A stretch of DNA of 64,000 nucleotides from JAMXLG01 sp963765935 (GCA_963765935.1 CAVXXX010000004.1:301957-365956); one strand, 5' to 3'. Numbered from the stretch's first letter, positions 8,820 through 17,601 are shown. Notes: a model not told the origin generated them from the sequence alone. Numbers and translations are program-made.

Positions 8820-9650
8820 TCAGGATGATGTGATAACGAGCGCGGACATCTTTTCGACGAATTCTCCGTCGCCGAATTCTTTGCTCAATGCTTCGATCGT
8901 TCGGTTGCGCACATCAGCAGCGCGCGCAGGGCCGAGCCGATCGAAATCTACGCCGAGCGGGCTGCCGTGAAGGAGCCCCTCCACTGCATCGGTGACCGAG
9001 CGCGACGCCGCCGTCTTGTCGACGACGTCGATCGTCACGTCGTTGAACCCGGCAGCTTGAAGATCGGACGTAATGCGCTCCGGATGCGCGTACGCGTGCG
9101 GAACGCGTTCCAAGAAACACGGTTCGCCGGTCTGCTCTTTGAATATCCGGCACACGAGTTCGTCGAGCGGATTGTGCGCCAAGTCGTTCCAGACGTTGAA
9201 GATGAACGTTCCATGAGCGCGCAAGACTCGCCGTGCCTCACGAAACGCGGCGACCTTATCTGGAAAGAACATGACGCCGAATTGCGCGAGGACGAGATCG
9301 AATGCAGCACCGTCGAACGGTAACGATCCCGCGTCGGCTTGCTGAAACTGCACGTTCGGCGACGTGATGATTTTCGCGGCCATATCGATCATCGCTTGAT
9401 TCAAATCGGTGGCAACGATCCACGCCGCGGGCAGCGCGACGGCGATTTCCCGCGTCACCACGCCCGTCCCGGCGGCAACTTCGAGCACGCGCGACGGTGC
9501 ACGCGCTACGACGCGATCGGTCAAGTCCTCCGCATACGGCTCGAATAAGAGCGGCACGAGGCCCTTCTCGTAGCCCTCCGGGATCGAGCCGACAAAGGAA
9601 GCATCCGCTTGCCGAAACTCGCTACCGCCCGATGGAGTAGCAGTGTCCAT
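8820..9650 (-). CDS. Class I SAM-dependent methyltransferase
   Basis: A 276-aa protein beginning MDTATPSGGSEFRQADASFV. Motif I VLEVAAGTGVVTREIA (about 48-63), motif II with an acidic residue in IVATDLNQAMIDMA, and FQQADAGSLPFDGAAFDLVLAQFGVMFFPDK mark a Methyltransf_11/UbiE-like domain. The C-terminal part (FNVWNDLAHNPLDELV and after) resembles uncharacterised small-molecule methyltransferases. The substrate is unknown. The start at 9650 is supported by a GGAGG five bases upstream on the reverse strand; the open frame further upstream runs antisense to DUF1232 and is not family-like. The start codon shares CATG with the divergent DUF1232 gene. Confidence 0.88.
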   Translation of the reverse strand: MDTATPSGGSEFRQADASFVGSIPEGYEKGLVPLLFEPYAEDLTDRVVARAPSRVLEVAAGTGVVTREIAVALPAAWIVATDLNQAMIDMAAKIITSPNVQFQQADAGSLPFDGAAFDLVLAQFGVMFFPDKVAAFREARRVLRAHGTFIFNVWNDLAHNPLDELVCRIFKEQTGEPCFLERVPHAYAHPERITSDLQAAGFNDVTIDVVDKTAASRSVTDAVEGLLHGSPLGVDFDRLGPARAADVRNRTIEALSKEFGDGEFVEKMSALVITSS

Positions 9651-9927
9651 GAGAATCCTCCGCCTTCTGCTTGCTGCCAAAACGTCACTATTCCGTACCG
9701 TCCCGCTTATGCGTGATACGCGCGTGCCGTTCGCCCTGAAAGCCGGGACGCTTGCCGTGGCGCTGCTCGTTGTATCGCCGGTCGATCTGTTTAGTGACAT
9801 CCCGGGTCTTGGATTGCTCGACGATGCGGCGCTTTTGTCGTTGCTCTGCTACTGGTTCGTGCGCCTTGCGTCGCGACACACAGAACCGCAGGCGGTGACG
9901 TCAGGGTTTCTTGCTCGCATCGATTAG
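9649..9927 (+). CDS. DUF1232 (YkvA-type) small membrane protein
   Basis: A 92-aa protein from ATG 9649 (an in-frame GTG at 9643 with GGAG 5 nt before it is an equal alternative). It carries the DUF1232 core VALLVVSPVDLFSDIPGLGLLDDAALLSLL, with two predicted hydrophobic helices (about 28-45 and 55-72). YkvA-like proteins are small, of unknown function, and common in bacteria. The start overlaps that of the divergent methyltransferase, and the last 27 nt overlap the convergent TMEM175 gene. Confidence 0.85.
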   Translation: MRILRLLLAAKTSLFRTVPLMRDTRVPFALKAGTLAVALLVVSPVDLFSDIPGLGLLDDAALLSLLCYWFVRLASRHTEPQAVTSGFLARID

Positions 9928-10500
9928 CGGCTCGAGACGCCGGTCAGGGACGAACCAAAGCACGGCAACCGCAACGATTAAGGCATCGGAGATGACCGTC
10001 GAAAAGAACGCGACACCGATGGCAATGATATAGAGCGCAATCGGAAGCGTGCCTTTGAGATCGTACTTGAGCGCCTCCGCGAAAGGCGTTTCTCGTCCGT
10101 TGACGTGGATGAGCGTTCGCTGCAAGATTGAATACGCGACCGCACACAGCAGCAAGATCAACGCATAGAGCGCGGTCGGAACTGCAGCTCGTGGATTTCT
10201 TCCGAGCCAAGCAGTCGAAAACGGTACGAGGGATAGCCAGAACAGCAGGTGGAGATTGGCCCACATCGCCTTGCCGTCGACGCCGCGGCTTGCACGTAGC
10301 ATATGATGGTGATTGTTCCAGTAAATCCCGACGAGAACGAAGCTCAAGGCGTAGATCGCAATCGTGGGCAATGTCGGCAAGATCGACCGCAATGAGATTC
10401 CGTCCGGCGCCCGCAACTCGAGGACCATGATCGTAATAATGACCGCGAGCACGCCGTCGCTGAATGCCTCGACTCTATCGCTCTCGGTGTAGAATTTCAT
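9901..10500 (-). CDS. TMEM175-family (DUF1211) potassium channel
   Basis: A 199-aa protein with six hydrophobic segments. The first helix has the TMEM175 signature RVEAFSDGVLAVIITIMVLEL (residues about 9-29, R-x3-FSDG), which lines the pore in bacterial TMEM175 K+ channels. The sequence YWNNHHHMLRAS after helix 3 is also family-typical. Bacterial members carry one six-helix unit and assemble as tetramers in the cytoplasmic membrane. A GAGGG motif upstream supports ATG 10500. The 3' end overlaps DUF1232 on the other strand by 27 nt. Confidence 0.9.
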   Translation of the reverse strand: MKFYTESDRVEAFSDGVLAVIITIMVLELRAPDGISLRSILPTLPTIAIYALSFVLVGIYWNNHHHMLRASRGVDGKAMWANLHLLFWLSLVPFSTAWLGRNPRAAVPTALYALILLLCAVAYSILQRTLIHVNGRETPFAEALKYDLKGTLPIALYIIAIGVAFFSTVISDALIVAVAVLWFVPDRRLEPLIDASKKP

Positions 10501-10535
10501 AAAGACCCTCGCCGCCGAAAAGAGGACGTACCGTC

Positions 10536-11480
10536 ATGGCGATATCGGATGACACGGTTCATGATAGCGCAGTTTGGCCGGATATTCATGTCGCACGATG
10601 GGCCGGAACGAAGCGCAGCATCCATCTGTACTCACAGATGCTCGGGAAAATGCGCGTCGCACTATCGCCTTCGCAGCCGAATTGGATGTTCACAGCGTTA
10701 TATTTGACCGCTCGCGGGTTCACCACCGGATTTATACCGTTCGCCCGCGGATCATTCGAGGCCGTACTCGACGTCTTCGATTCAACGATCGTCATCGCGC
10801 GAAGCGACGGTGAAAAGCGAACGATCCCGTTGCTGCCGGTACGAACGATTTCCGAAGTCTACGCCGCGCTTTCTAACGCGCTGCATGAACTGCGCGTCGC
10901 ATGTTACATCTCACCCATACCACAAGAAGTTCCGGACACGACCCCGTTCAATGAAGATCGTCGTCCGAGCGAGTACGATCCCGCTGCAGTCCAACGGTGG
11001 TTCCACGCGGCGACGGCTACTGCGACCGTATTTGATTCGTGGCGGTCGCACTTCTTCGGCCGCACCGGCATTCAACTGTGGTGGGGCGCTTTCGATGTCG
11101 CGCTTCTTCTGTTCAGCGGCCGGCGCGTTGCGCCGCCGACCGATCGCGGCTACCTCATGAAATACGATCTCGATGCTGAGCTCATGAACGTCGGCCTCTA
11201 TCTCGGTGACGAACAGAACGCGCCATTCTTCTACGGGTACATCTATCCGGAGCCACCGAACGCTGCACGTTTACGGGTTCCCGCGCCGGCATCGTGGTCC
11301 ACGCAATTGCGTGAGTGGACGATGCCGTACGACGACGTGCGTTCTCTGGAGGACCCGGGAATCGCCATCTCCGCGTTCATCGATTCCGTTTACGAGTTAT
11401 GCTTCACGGCCGCCGGATGGACCCGAGAAGCATGCGTCTATAGCCGTCCAAAACGATCGGATAGAGTCCCCAAGGGTTAG
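10536..11480 (+). CDS. DUF5996 family protein
   Basis: A 314-aa soluble protein. It begins with WPDIHVARWAGTKRSIHLYSQMLGKMRVALSPSQPNW and has the later motifs FNEDRRPSEYDPAAVQRWF, GRTGIQLWWGAFDVALLLFSGRR and FFYGYIYPEPP, which together define DUF5996. Many members are annotated as ava_C0101-type proteins, function unknown. No signal peptide. It is transcribed away from the TMEM175 gene with 35 nt between the starts. Family assignment is strong; function is not known. Confidence 0.88.
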   Translation: MAISDDTVHDSAVWPDIHVARWAGTKRSIHLYSQMLGKMRVALSPSQPNWMFTALYLTARGFTTGFIPFARGSFEAVLDVFDSTIVIARSDGEKRTIPLLPVRTISEVYAALSNALHELRVACYISPIPQEVPDTTPFNEDRRPSEYDPAAVQRWFHAATATATVFDSWRSHFFGRTGIQLWWGAFDVALLLFSGRRVAPPTDRGYLMKYDLDAELMNVGLYLGDEQNAPFFYGYIYPEPPNAARLRVPAPASWSTQLREWTMPYDDVRSLEDPGIAISAFIDSVYELCFTAAGWTREACVYSRPKRSDRVPKG

Positions 11481-11493
11481 CGTTAGTGTCCGT

Positions 11494-12372
11494 TTACGCG
11501 AGAGCGCGAATCAGTGTTTCAGCGAAACGCGCCGGGGCGGCGGTGTCATACCGCATGTAGAGTTCGGGATCGATCAGTTCTAATTCCATCAGATGTTCCG
11601 AGCCATCGGCGTCGCGCAGCAGATCGACGCGCGCGTAAAGCGGCCGGTTCGGAAGCGTCGCGAGAGCGCGATCGGCAAGCCCCCGTTCCGCCTCATCGGG
11701 ATCCGCACGGTGCCCACCGCCGGGACCGGTAGTAAAGGCATCCTTTTGCACGCAGTGTGAATAGATGCCGTCGATATAAACCAAGCTGCGTTCGCCGCGC
11801 GTGAAGATTTCCGGCATGAAGGGCTGAATGAGCGCGTCACGCGTTTCCAATATGGCGTCGAGATGCCGCTGTCCGTCCTCAATGAATCGTGCCTGCAGCT
11901 CATCGGTTTGTAGCGCCGGATGCGGCGTTGCGCCGACGATTGCGGTCATATAGGAACTTGCAGAGATCGCCGGCTTCACGACCACTTCGTACCAATGCTG
12001 TTCGCCCATGATCGCTTCCAGATCGCGACGTTCACCTGCGCGGCACAATACCGTTGGCGCAATCCTCACACCGGCGGCTTGCAGGTCTAACAGATACGCC
12101 TTATGCGCGTTCCACCGAATCGTCGCGGGGTCGTTGTATACCGGCGCCGTGCTTGCCGCAGTGTCTATCCATCGCGCAAACGCGGCGGGGTTCAAATGAT
12201 AATTCCACGGCGATCGAACGACGAACGCGTCGACTTGCGGAATTGCTGCGTCGCTATCCCACGCTACCGCTTTGACATCGACGGCGCGATCGTTTAGCTC
12301 ATCGACAATGAGACGATCGTCGGGTACGATACCGCCGATTTCCGCGCACGTGACGAATCCAACCGTAGCCAT
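11494..12372 (-). CDS. ATP-grasp (RimK/glutathione-synthetase-like) ligase
   Basis: A 292-aa protein starting MATVGFVTCAEIGGIVPDD. It resembles the ATP-grasp group near glutathione synthetase/RimK and the cycloserine ligase DcsG. Visible elements are AFVVRSPWNYHL at the end of the pre-ATP-grasp domain, WYEVVVKPAISASSYMT for the ATP lysine, IQPFMPEIFTRGERSLVYIDG and a C-terminal metal site ELELIDPELYMR. Such enzymes join a carboxylate to an amine with ATP via acyl phosphate; the substrates are unknown. A TACGCT box at 12379-12384, 6 nt before ATG, suggests a leaderless transcript. Confidence 0.8.
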   Translation of the reverse strand: MATVGFVTCAEIGGIVPDDRLIVDELNDRAVDVKAVAWDSDAAIPQVDAFVVRSPWNYHLNPAAFARWIDTAASTAPVYNDPATIRWNAHKAYLLDLQAAGVRIAPTVLCRAGERRDLEAIMGEQHWYEVVVKPAISASSYMTAIVGATPHPALQTDELQARFIEDGQRHLDAILETRDALIQPFMPEIFTRGERSLVYIDGIYSHCVQKDAFTTGPGGGHRADPDEAERGLADRALATLPNRPLYARVDLLRDADGSEHLMELELIDPELYMRYDTAAPARFAETLIRALA

Positions 12373-12378
12373 ACATGA

Positions 12379-12384
12379 AGCGTA
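12379..12384 (-). promoter_or_regulatory. Putative -10 element TACGCT for the ATP-grasp gene
   Basis: On the reverse strand TACGCT sits exactly 6 nt before the ATG at 12372, too close for a conventional leader and compatible with leaderless transcription. Confidence 0.5.
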
Positions 12385-12456
12385 GGCTAGCTAGGCCGAT
12401 GCACGCTCGGCCTTTTTCGGCAGCCCTCGCTGGAAGGACATGGTTTAATAGTAGCC

Positions 12457-13551
12457 ATGCCCCATGTAGAGATCTCGATCACGCCCCAAAGCAACATTCG
12501 TGACCTCGTCGCCTCATTGCCGATTGCGGCAGACGTGCTGACGCAGTTCGGCCTTGGTTGCTCTGGTTGCGGCGTGAGCAAGTACGAGACGATCGAGCAG
12601 GGCGCGAAGGCGCACGGCTTGCGCGTCGAGCCAATCGTCGCCGCCCTGACACAAGCACGGCTCTCCGGCTTCGTTCCGCTGATCTCGAATGACGATAAAA
12701 TGGCGTCGCGCCGCGCGCCGGGGCAATTCAGCGGCCGCGCGCGGATCAAACATGTGGTGCCCGTAATGTCAGGTAAGGGCGGTGTCGGAAAATCGCTCGT
12801 TACGGCAATGCTCGCGCTCGGACTCCGGCGCAAACATCTCTCGGTCGGTATTTTGGACGGCGATATCACCGGACCATCGATTCCGAAACTCTTCGGATTG
12901 CACACGCCGCTCTCGATCGAAGCCGACCCAAATGCACCGAAAACGCCGCAGGGCAATCCGCAGCCGTTAATGGTGCCTGCCGTGTCGCGCAGCGCGATCG
13001 AAGTGGTGAGCGCGAACCTGTTGACGGATAAGGAAGACACCGCGATGATTTGGCGCGGGCCGATTCTTTCGGGCGTCATCCGTCAATTTTACGAACAAGT
13101 GCTGTGGAGCGATCTCGACGTACTGCTCATCGACTTGCCGCCCGGCACGTCGGATGCACCGCTGACCGTGCTTCAATCGCTTGCGGTCGATGGCGTGGTA
13201 CTGGTTACGATGCCGCAGGCGCTTGCAACGATGATCGTTCGTAAAGCCGCGAATCTCGTGCATCAACTCAAGAAGCCGATTCTCGGCGTGGTCGAAAATA
13301 TGTCGTACTTCATCGCGCCCGATACCGGGAAGAAGTATGAAGTCTTCGGTCCGACCTACGCCGATCGCGTCGCGGAACTCGCACAAGCGCCGGTGTTCGC
13401 GCGGATTCCCATCGATCCCGGAAAGGCCACGCTCGCCGACGAAGGACGCGTCGAAGAGATCGACGATCCGATCGTCGATCAACTGGCCGATGCGCTTCTT
13501 GCGTCGCTCGCGGCGCATCCAAAACCGAAAGAGACAATCAGCCTCGTATAG
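12457..13551 (+). CDS. Mrp/NBP35-type Fe-S carrier ATPase with N-terminal DUF1858 domain, CxxC lacking
   Basis: A 364-aa fusion. Residues 1-75 form a DUF1858-like domain (IRDLVASLPIAADVLTQFGLGCSGCG), whose paired Cys may bind metal. From about residue 95 follows a P-loop ATPase of the Mrp/NBP35 family: Walker A SGKGGVGKS, LDGDITGPSIPKLFG, IWRGPILSGVIRQF, Walker B LLIDLPPGTSDAPLTV. These proteins carry Fe-S clusters to apo-enzymes. Unusually, the segment after VVENMSYF reads IAPDTGKKYEVFG, so the cluster-bridging CxxC of typical Mrp is absent. It is close to the ATP-grasp gene but divergent from it. TTTAAT/TAATAG lies a few bases before the start. Confidence 0.88.
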   Translation: MPHVEISITPQSNIRDLVASLPIAADVLTQFGLGCSGCGVSKYETIEQGAKAHGLRVEPIVAALTQARLSGFVPLISNDDKMASRRAPGQFSGRARIKHVVPVMSGKGGVGKSLVTAMLALGLRRKHLSVGILDGDITGPSIPKLFGLHTPLSIEADPNAPKTPQGNPQPLMVPAVSRSAIEVVSANLLTDKEDTAMIWRGPILSGVIRQFYEQVLWSDLDVLLIDLPPGTSDAPLTVLQSLAVDGVVLVTMPQALATMIVRKAANLVHQLKKPILGVVENMSYFIAPDTGKKYEVFGPTYADRVAELAQAPVFARIPIDPGKATLADEGRVEEIDDPIVDQLADALLASLAAHPKPKETISLV

Positions 13552-13556
13552 ACGGG

Positions 13557-13562
13557 TATAGA
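13557..13562 (+). promoter_or_regulatory. Putative -10 element TATAGA for the DUF3175 gene
   Basis: TATAGA lies 6 nt upstream of ATG 13569 and 5 nt after the stop of the Mrp gene; no Shine-Dalgarno sequence is visible. Confidence 0.45.
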
Positions 13563-13568
13563 TCGCCT

Positions 13569-13856
13569 ATGCCTCGGAAATATTGGTCAAAGCACGTAAC
13601 GGAATCGAGTAATGCGCTCGACTTGGAGCGCGACGTCTTCGAGCAGAAAGACCCGAAGAAGATCGCGAAATCATTAAAGCGTTCCGCCGAGAAAAGCAAA
13701 CGGCGTAAATCGTCGCCGTTCCGCTCCGCGATGTCGATGTTAACCTTTTATATAAATCGCGCCGGCAAGAACCTGCCCGCATCGCAGAAGCGCATTTTGG
13801 AGCGTGCGAAGGACGCGTTGCGCATCGAGTTTGGGAGAGAGCCGAAGAGCGCCTAG
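13569..13856 (+). CDS. DUF3175 family protein
   Basis: A 95-aa basic protein. The pattern KYWSKHVTESSNALDLERDVF, then DPKKIAKSLKRSAE, then PFRSAMSMLTFYINRAGKNL is the complete DUF3175 signature. Members are small, highly conserved, cytoplasmic and uncharacterised; the basic composition suggests nucleic-acid contact, which is speculative. The gene follows the Mrp ATPase by 17 nt on the same strand but has its own promoter-like TATAGA. It converges with the amidohydrolase gene, 18 nt away. Confidence 0.9.
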   Translation: MPRKYWSKHVTESSNALDLERDVFEQKDPKKIAKSLKRSAEKSKRRKSSPFRSAMSMLTFYINRAGKNLPASQKRILERAKDALRIEFGREPKSA

Positions 13857-13874
13857 GTCGCGAGCTGCCCGGTC

Positions 13875-15386
13875 TTACGATCGACGCGTGGTTTCGCTAA
13901 AGACACATTCGCCGTTGCGCCACGTTTCGACGACCCTGCATGCGCTGAACGGCGCGTCGTCGAGCGGATCACCTTCGAGAATCGCGAGGTCCGCGTGCAG
14001 CCCCGATTCCAAATTTCCGGTTTCCGCTTCGGCGAAGCCGAACCGCGCGGCGTTAACGGTGTAAAGCGCAAGCGCTTCGTGCGCGGTGAGCTGTTCCGAT
14101 CGTTCGTTGTGATCGACACATGCTTGCATTCCGGCAAGCGCATCGAGAACGCAGACGGGGCTGTCGGAACCGCCGCAGATCGTTGCGCCGGACCGCTGCA
14201 GCCGGCCGAGCGCATTCATCGTTCGCTTTCGCTCTGAACCGAGGCGCGCTTCATACATTCCGCCGTCCTCACCCCAATACGCGTCGAACTGTGGCTGCAT
14301 CGAGAGGTGCAGGTTCATCGCGGCGCACATGCGGATGTGTTCCTCACGAGCGATTTCGAAATGCTCGATGAAGTGACGCGTTCCGCGCGGCGACGGTTTA
14401 CCGCCGAGAATACGCAGCCAGGTGCGAATGCATTGATCGATCGCCTCATCGCCGATCGCATGGACGCCCGCGGAGATGCCGCGCTCTTCCGCCGCCGAGA
14501 AGTAGCCGTAGACCTCATCGTCGGTGTAGCGCAACTCGCCACGATTTCCATTGGTATACGGCACGGAGACCGCAGCCGTGCAGCTCCCGATCGAGCCGTC
14601 GAGAAACACGTCTCCGCCGATATAGCGCAGATTGAAGCGTTGCGCAAGCGATGCGTCCGGTTCGCAGATTTTCGGATGCATGTTCGCCGGCAGTGCACGA
14701 AGCGCTTCGATGTCCGCGGCGTAACCGTCGGCGTCGCGACCGAGGAGTTGCGGGTGCAAGTGCACGATCCCATTTGCGATAGCAAGCTCAACCGCGCGTC
14801 GTTCCGCGCTCCGCACGACGTCGATCGGCATGCGTTCGAGCAAGATCGTTTGCGCGCGCCAGTTGGCATCGTAGAAAAGCCTCCCGGTCGGCGCACCGAT
14901 GGCGTCTCGTTCGATCCCATTCAAATCATTCGGCAGGTTGAGCCAGGCCAACGTCTTGTTATTGACGATGCAGGAGTGACCGTCAATGCGCACGACCATC
15001 GCGATCGCATCGGGATGACTACGCTCCATGGGTGTCCGATCGGCGCTGCCGTCAGGCCAAAGCGAATCATCGTAGAGCCCAAGATAGAGCATGCCGTGCT
15101 CGACCGGAGCACGCTCCACCGCCGATTGGTAGTGCGCATAGCTGCGCACGTCGCGTAATGAACGAAGACCGGTATGATAACCCGTCTCGGCGAGGTGTAC
15201 GTGGCAGTCCGTGAACGCGGGAAGAATCGTTCGGCCGTCGAGATCGATGCGTTGCACGCTCGCGCCGGATACGTCTTCATCGAGCGCTGCTATACGCGCT
15301 CCGTCAATCAGGAGGCTCTTGTGACGGATGAATCTTCTCGCCTCGCCATCGAAGCGATACACGCGAGCGTTATCGAGTAGGATCAC
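13875..15386 (-). CDS. Amidohydrolase family protein (YtcJ/Amidohydro_3 type)
   Basis: A 503-aa metal-dependent hydrolase. The N-terminal small beta domain is followed by TILPAFTDCHVHLAETG (His-x-His metal pair, about residues 60-63). Further YtcJ/Amidohydro_3 motifs are VVRIDGHSCIVNNKTL (about 132-147), FLDGSIGSCTA, GVHAIGDEAIDQC, RHFIEHFEI and ICGGSDSPV with the metal Asp. The C-terminus returns to the small domain (GLHADLAILEGDPL). Such enzymes hydrolyse amide or imide bonds (AepA/N-substituted formamide deformylase relatives); the substrate is unknown. No signal peptide, so cytoplasmic. Initiation is at GTG 15386. Confidence 0.88.
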   Translation of the reverse strand: MILLDNARVYRFDGEARRFIRHKSLLIDGARIAALDEDVSGASVQRIDLDGRTILPAFTDCHVHLAETGYHTGLRSLRDVRSYAHYQSAVERAPVEHGMLYLGLYDDSLWPDGSADRTPMERSHPDAIAMVVRIDGHSCIVNNKTLAWLNLPNDLNGIERDAIGAPTGRLFYDANWRAQTILLERMPIDVVRSAERRAVELAIANGIVHLHPQLLGRDADGYAADIEALRALPANMHPKICEPDASLAQRFNLRYIGGDVFLDGSIGSCTAAVSVPYTNGNRGELRYTDDEVYGYFSAAEERGISAGVHAIGDEAIDQCIRTWLRILGGKPSPRGTRHFIEHFEIAREEHIRMCAAMNLHLSMQPQFDAYWGEDGGMYEARLGSERKRTMNALGRLQRSGATICGGSDSPVCVLDALAGMQACVDHNERSEQLTAHEALALYTVNAARFGFAEAETGNLESGLHADLAILEGDPLDDAPFSACRVVETWRNGECVFSETTRRS

Positions 15387-15463
15387 GACGCTTAATGTTC
15401 GACGGTGGCAGTGGTCCCTTCATTCTGAGCAAAATTGGCGCTTTTGCATTCAACGCCCGTTGA

Positions 15464-15469
15464 TACGAT
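15464..15469 (+). promoter_or_regulatory. Putative -10 element TACGAT
   Basis: TACGAT is 6 nt before ATG 15476. The longer string TACGATTGT recurs 5 nt before ATG 38809. Confidence 0.5.
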
Positions 15470-15475
15470 TGTGTA

Positions 15476-16081
15476 ATGAAGTCTTCCACGTTTGGTTTGC
15501 TTTTTATAGGCGTGAGTGCAGCCTTTATTGCTGCAAAGGTTCCCGCTCATGCGTCGTCGTGCCTGAACAAGGTGCTTTCTGGGCTGGATCGCTCCGCGTC
15601 GACAGCTCATGCTTTTGATTTTTATAGGGGCACGTGGTCTATTCGTATGCGGCAGCGAAAGATCGATGGCGATTTAAAACCGTCATCACCGTGGAAAACC
15701 TTCCCCGCGACGGTGACCGTTCGTTCAATACTTCAGGGAACGGGCTTCACAGAAGACTATACGCTTCGAAAACCCGATGGCACGAAGTACGCGGTTGGAA
15801 CGCGCCTCTACAATCCAAAAACAAATACGTGGGCGATTTATTGGACGAATAAGAATGACGGGCAATGGCAATCTCCGGCGGTAGGCGGTGCACTGACGCC
15901 GTCGGGAATACGCATTATTTATGACGATACGTGGGGCTCACGCGCGATTTTGACGAGATACGAATGGGACACTACAGATTCGAATCATCCGAAGTGGGCG
16001 CAATCCTTTTCGGGTGATTGCGGCTCCAGCTGGATTACGAACTGGACAATGGATTTCACGCGAACGTCGACCGGCGACTAG
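15476..16081 (+). CDS. Secreted beta-rich protein, paralogue family A (DUF1579-like)
   Basis: A 201-aa protein with a signal peptide (MKSSTFGLLFIGVSAAFIAAKVPAHA, cleavage likely after the AHA). The mature part has repeated aromatic beta-strand motifs: FYRGTWSIRMRQ, TRLYNPKTNTWAIYWTN and WAQSFSGDCGSSWITNWTMDF. These align by eye with the proteins at 19056-19556 and 38131-38673, giving three members in this window. The layout resembles DUF1579-type lipocalin-like barrels. Function unknown; an extracytoplasmic small-ligand binder is a reasonable guess. Confidence 0.8.
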   Translation: MKSSTFGLLFIGVSAAFIAAKVPAHASSCLNKVLSGLDRSASTAHAFDFYRGTWSIRMRQRKIDGDLKPSSPWKTFPATVTVRSILQGTGFTEDYTLRKPDGTKYAVGTRLYNPKTNTWAIYWTNKNDGQWQSPAVGGALTPSGIRIIYDDTWGSRAILTRYEWDTTDSNHPKWAQSFSGDCGSSWITNWTMDFTRTSTGD

Positions 16082-16096
16082 CAGATAACTCGCGCT

Positions 16097-16885
16097 CTAC
16101 AGTGCGAGTCGCCGGCGGGCGATCGCCGCTTGTTTCTGCGTCCCTGCGACGAGAGGCGCGAAGGCCGCCATAGCTTCGCGATCGATTTTCTCTCCGGCTT
16201 TCGCCTCGCTTCCGGCATCGAACGGTGGTCGCGGATCGTACTCAAACATGAGTTGGAGCATGCGAGCGTAGTCATCGCTATCAAGTTTTGCCGCCATGGT
16301 CAATCCGAAGTCAAAACCCGCGGTCACTCCGGCGCCGGTGATCCGGTTACGATCGATGACGACACGTTCGGCGACCGGGGTCGCGCCGAGCGTTGCGAGC
16401 ACGTCATGAACGACCCAATGCGACGTCGCGCGATATCCGCGCAACAGTCCCGCTGAGGCAAGAATAAGCGAGCCCGTACAAACGCTTGTAACGTATTCCG
16501 CGGTTGGGCCAACCCGTTGCAGAAACCTGAGCACGTCCGGGTCGTTCATCATCGCATACGATCGGGCGCCTCCAGGAACGAACAGCACCGTCAGCCCATC
16601 CGCAACGTCGTTAAACGCCTGTGTCGGCACGATCGGCACGCCCGTATCGCTGAGAACGACCTGCCGATCTTTCCATACGAGCTGGACGTCGGTGTTCTCG
16701 AGCGCAGCGAAGATGAGCTGAGGCGCGATCAGGTCGAGCGCGGTCATATTCGGATACACCATCATCGCGACGCGTTGTGCGCCGGTCGGGGTCGCAGGCG
16801 ACCCCGCGGAATCGGCCGCGAACGATTTCGTTGTGAGCGTCGCGGCAATAGCGCCGGTAATCGCGGTGAACGTCGCTCGATTCAT
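16097..16885 (-). CDS. DJ-1/PfpI family protein with signal peptide
   Basis: A 262-aa protein. Residues 1-23 form a signal peptide (RATFTAITGAIAATLTTKSFA). The rest is a class I glutamine-amidotransferase-like fold of the DJ-1/PfpI group: MMVYPNMTALDLIAPQLIFAAL, a G-G-A loop in VLFVPGGARSYAM, and the nucleophile elbow VTSVCTGSLILASAGLLRG (Cys about 140). This pattern matches isonitrile hydratase and AraC-associated DJ-1 domains. An exported member is unusual, since isonitrile hydratase is cytoplasmic. A GGAAG sequence supports ATG 16885. It follows the 16900-17601 gene on the same strand with 14 nt between them. Confidence 0.85.
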   Translation of the reverse strand: MNRATFTAITGAIAATLTTKSFAADSAGSPATPTGAQRVAMMVYPNMTALDLIAPQLIFAALENTDVQLVWKDRQVVLSDTGVPIVPTQAFNDVADGLTVLFVPGGARSYAMMNDPDVLRFLQRVGPTAEYVTSVCTGSLILASAGLLRGYRATSHWVVHDVLATLGATPVAERVVIDRNRITGAGVTAGFDFGLTMAAKLDSDDYARMLQLMFEYDPRPPFDAGSEAKAGEKIDREAMAAFAPLVAGTQKQAAIARRRLAL

Positions 16886-16899
16886 CTTCCGCTCTTCGA

Positions 16900-17601
16900 C
16901 TAAAAGTGCGGCGCGGGGGAGCCGTCAGACCAGAAAGGAGCCAGAATGACGATCGTCACTGGTTCATAGTCGCGAAATGTCGACGTCGCCGGTGAGAGGA
17001 TGGGCGACCCCTTGAAGCTCGCGGCCCACGTGTCCACTTGGTTTTTGGCGACGAACGGCATCACGTGGGGACGCCATGGGCCGGCGACTCCATCGTTGAG
17101 ATAGCCCTCCTTCGAGAGCATGAACGCGAACGACGCCGGAGCCGGCTCGGTGAACTGATGATCGGCGTAGCCGGCCTGAGACTTCTTTGCAATCTCATCG
17201 CGTGTGTCACCCGCCAGGGCCCATTTCGCGCGCGCAAGGTAAAACGGCAGCACGCTTTGCACGGCCGGAGGATTGAGGCAGCCCGGTCCGCGCCCCTTCG
17301 GATTCCAAAATTCCGGATCGTCGAGACCGGCCGACCACATACGCCCGACCAAGCACACCCATCCGTTCGTTCCTTTAACCGCTGTCTCGTATCCAGTTTT
17401 CGTCATTACGAGCACGGTAGCATGAGCGGAAACCGATGCCGGTCCTGCGCTACGCGCCATCTCGATTTCAGCGGCACGGGGCATGAGGTATTTCGCGACC
17501 GGCGCCATCGTCGGGTAGGGATTTGGCTGCTGCGTTTGCGCGTTAGCAACGGCGTAAGAACCAAGGGCGACAGCGAGGACCGCGCAAGCGATGGTTTTCA
17601 T
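16900..17601 (-). CDS. Secreted protein of unknown function
   Basis: A 233-aa protein starting MKTIACAVLAVALGSYAVANA, a clear signal peptide. A strong GAAGGAGG ribosome-binding site before ATG 17601 fixes the start; the 26 codons of open frame upstream are not used. The mature protein contains NGWVCLVGRMWS and GPGCLNPPAVQSVLPFY with two Cys that could form a disulfide, and otherwise no recognised domain. It is followed directly by the DJ-1/PfpI gene, so the two probably form an exported pair. Confidence 0.82.
   Translation of the reverse strand: MKTIACAVLAVALGSYAVANAQTQQPNPYPTMAPVAKYLMPRAAEIEMARSAGPASVSAHATVLVMTKTGYETAVKGTNGWVCLVGRMWSAGLDDPEFWNPKGRGPGCLNPPAVQSVLPFYLARAKWALAGDTRDEIAKKSQAGYADHQFTEPAPASFAFMLSKEGYLNDGVAGPWRPHVMPFVAKNQVDTWAASFKGSPILSPATSTFRDYEPVTIVILAPFWSDGSPAPHF

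Noticed and set aside
14307..15158. 283-codon forward open frame
   Set aside because: It lies antisense within the amidohydrolase gene; composition is Arg/Ala/His-rich noise.
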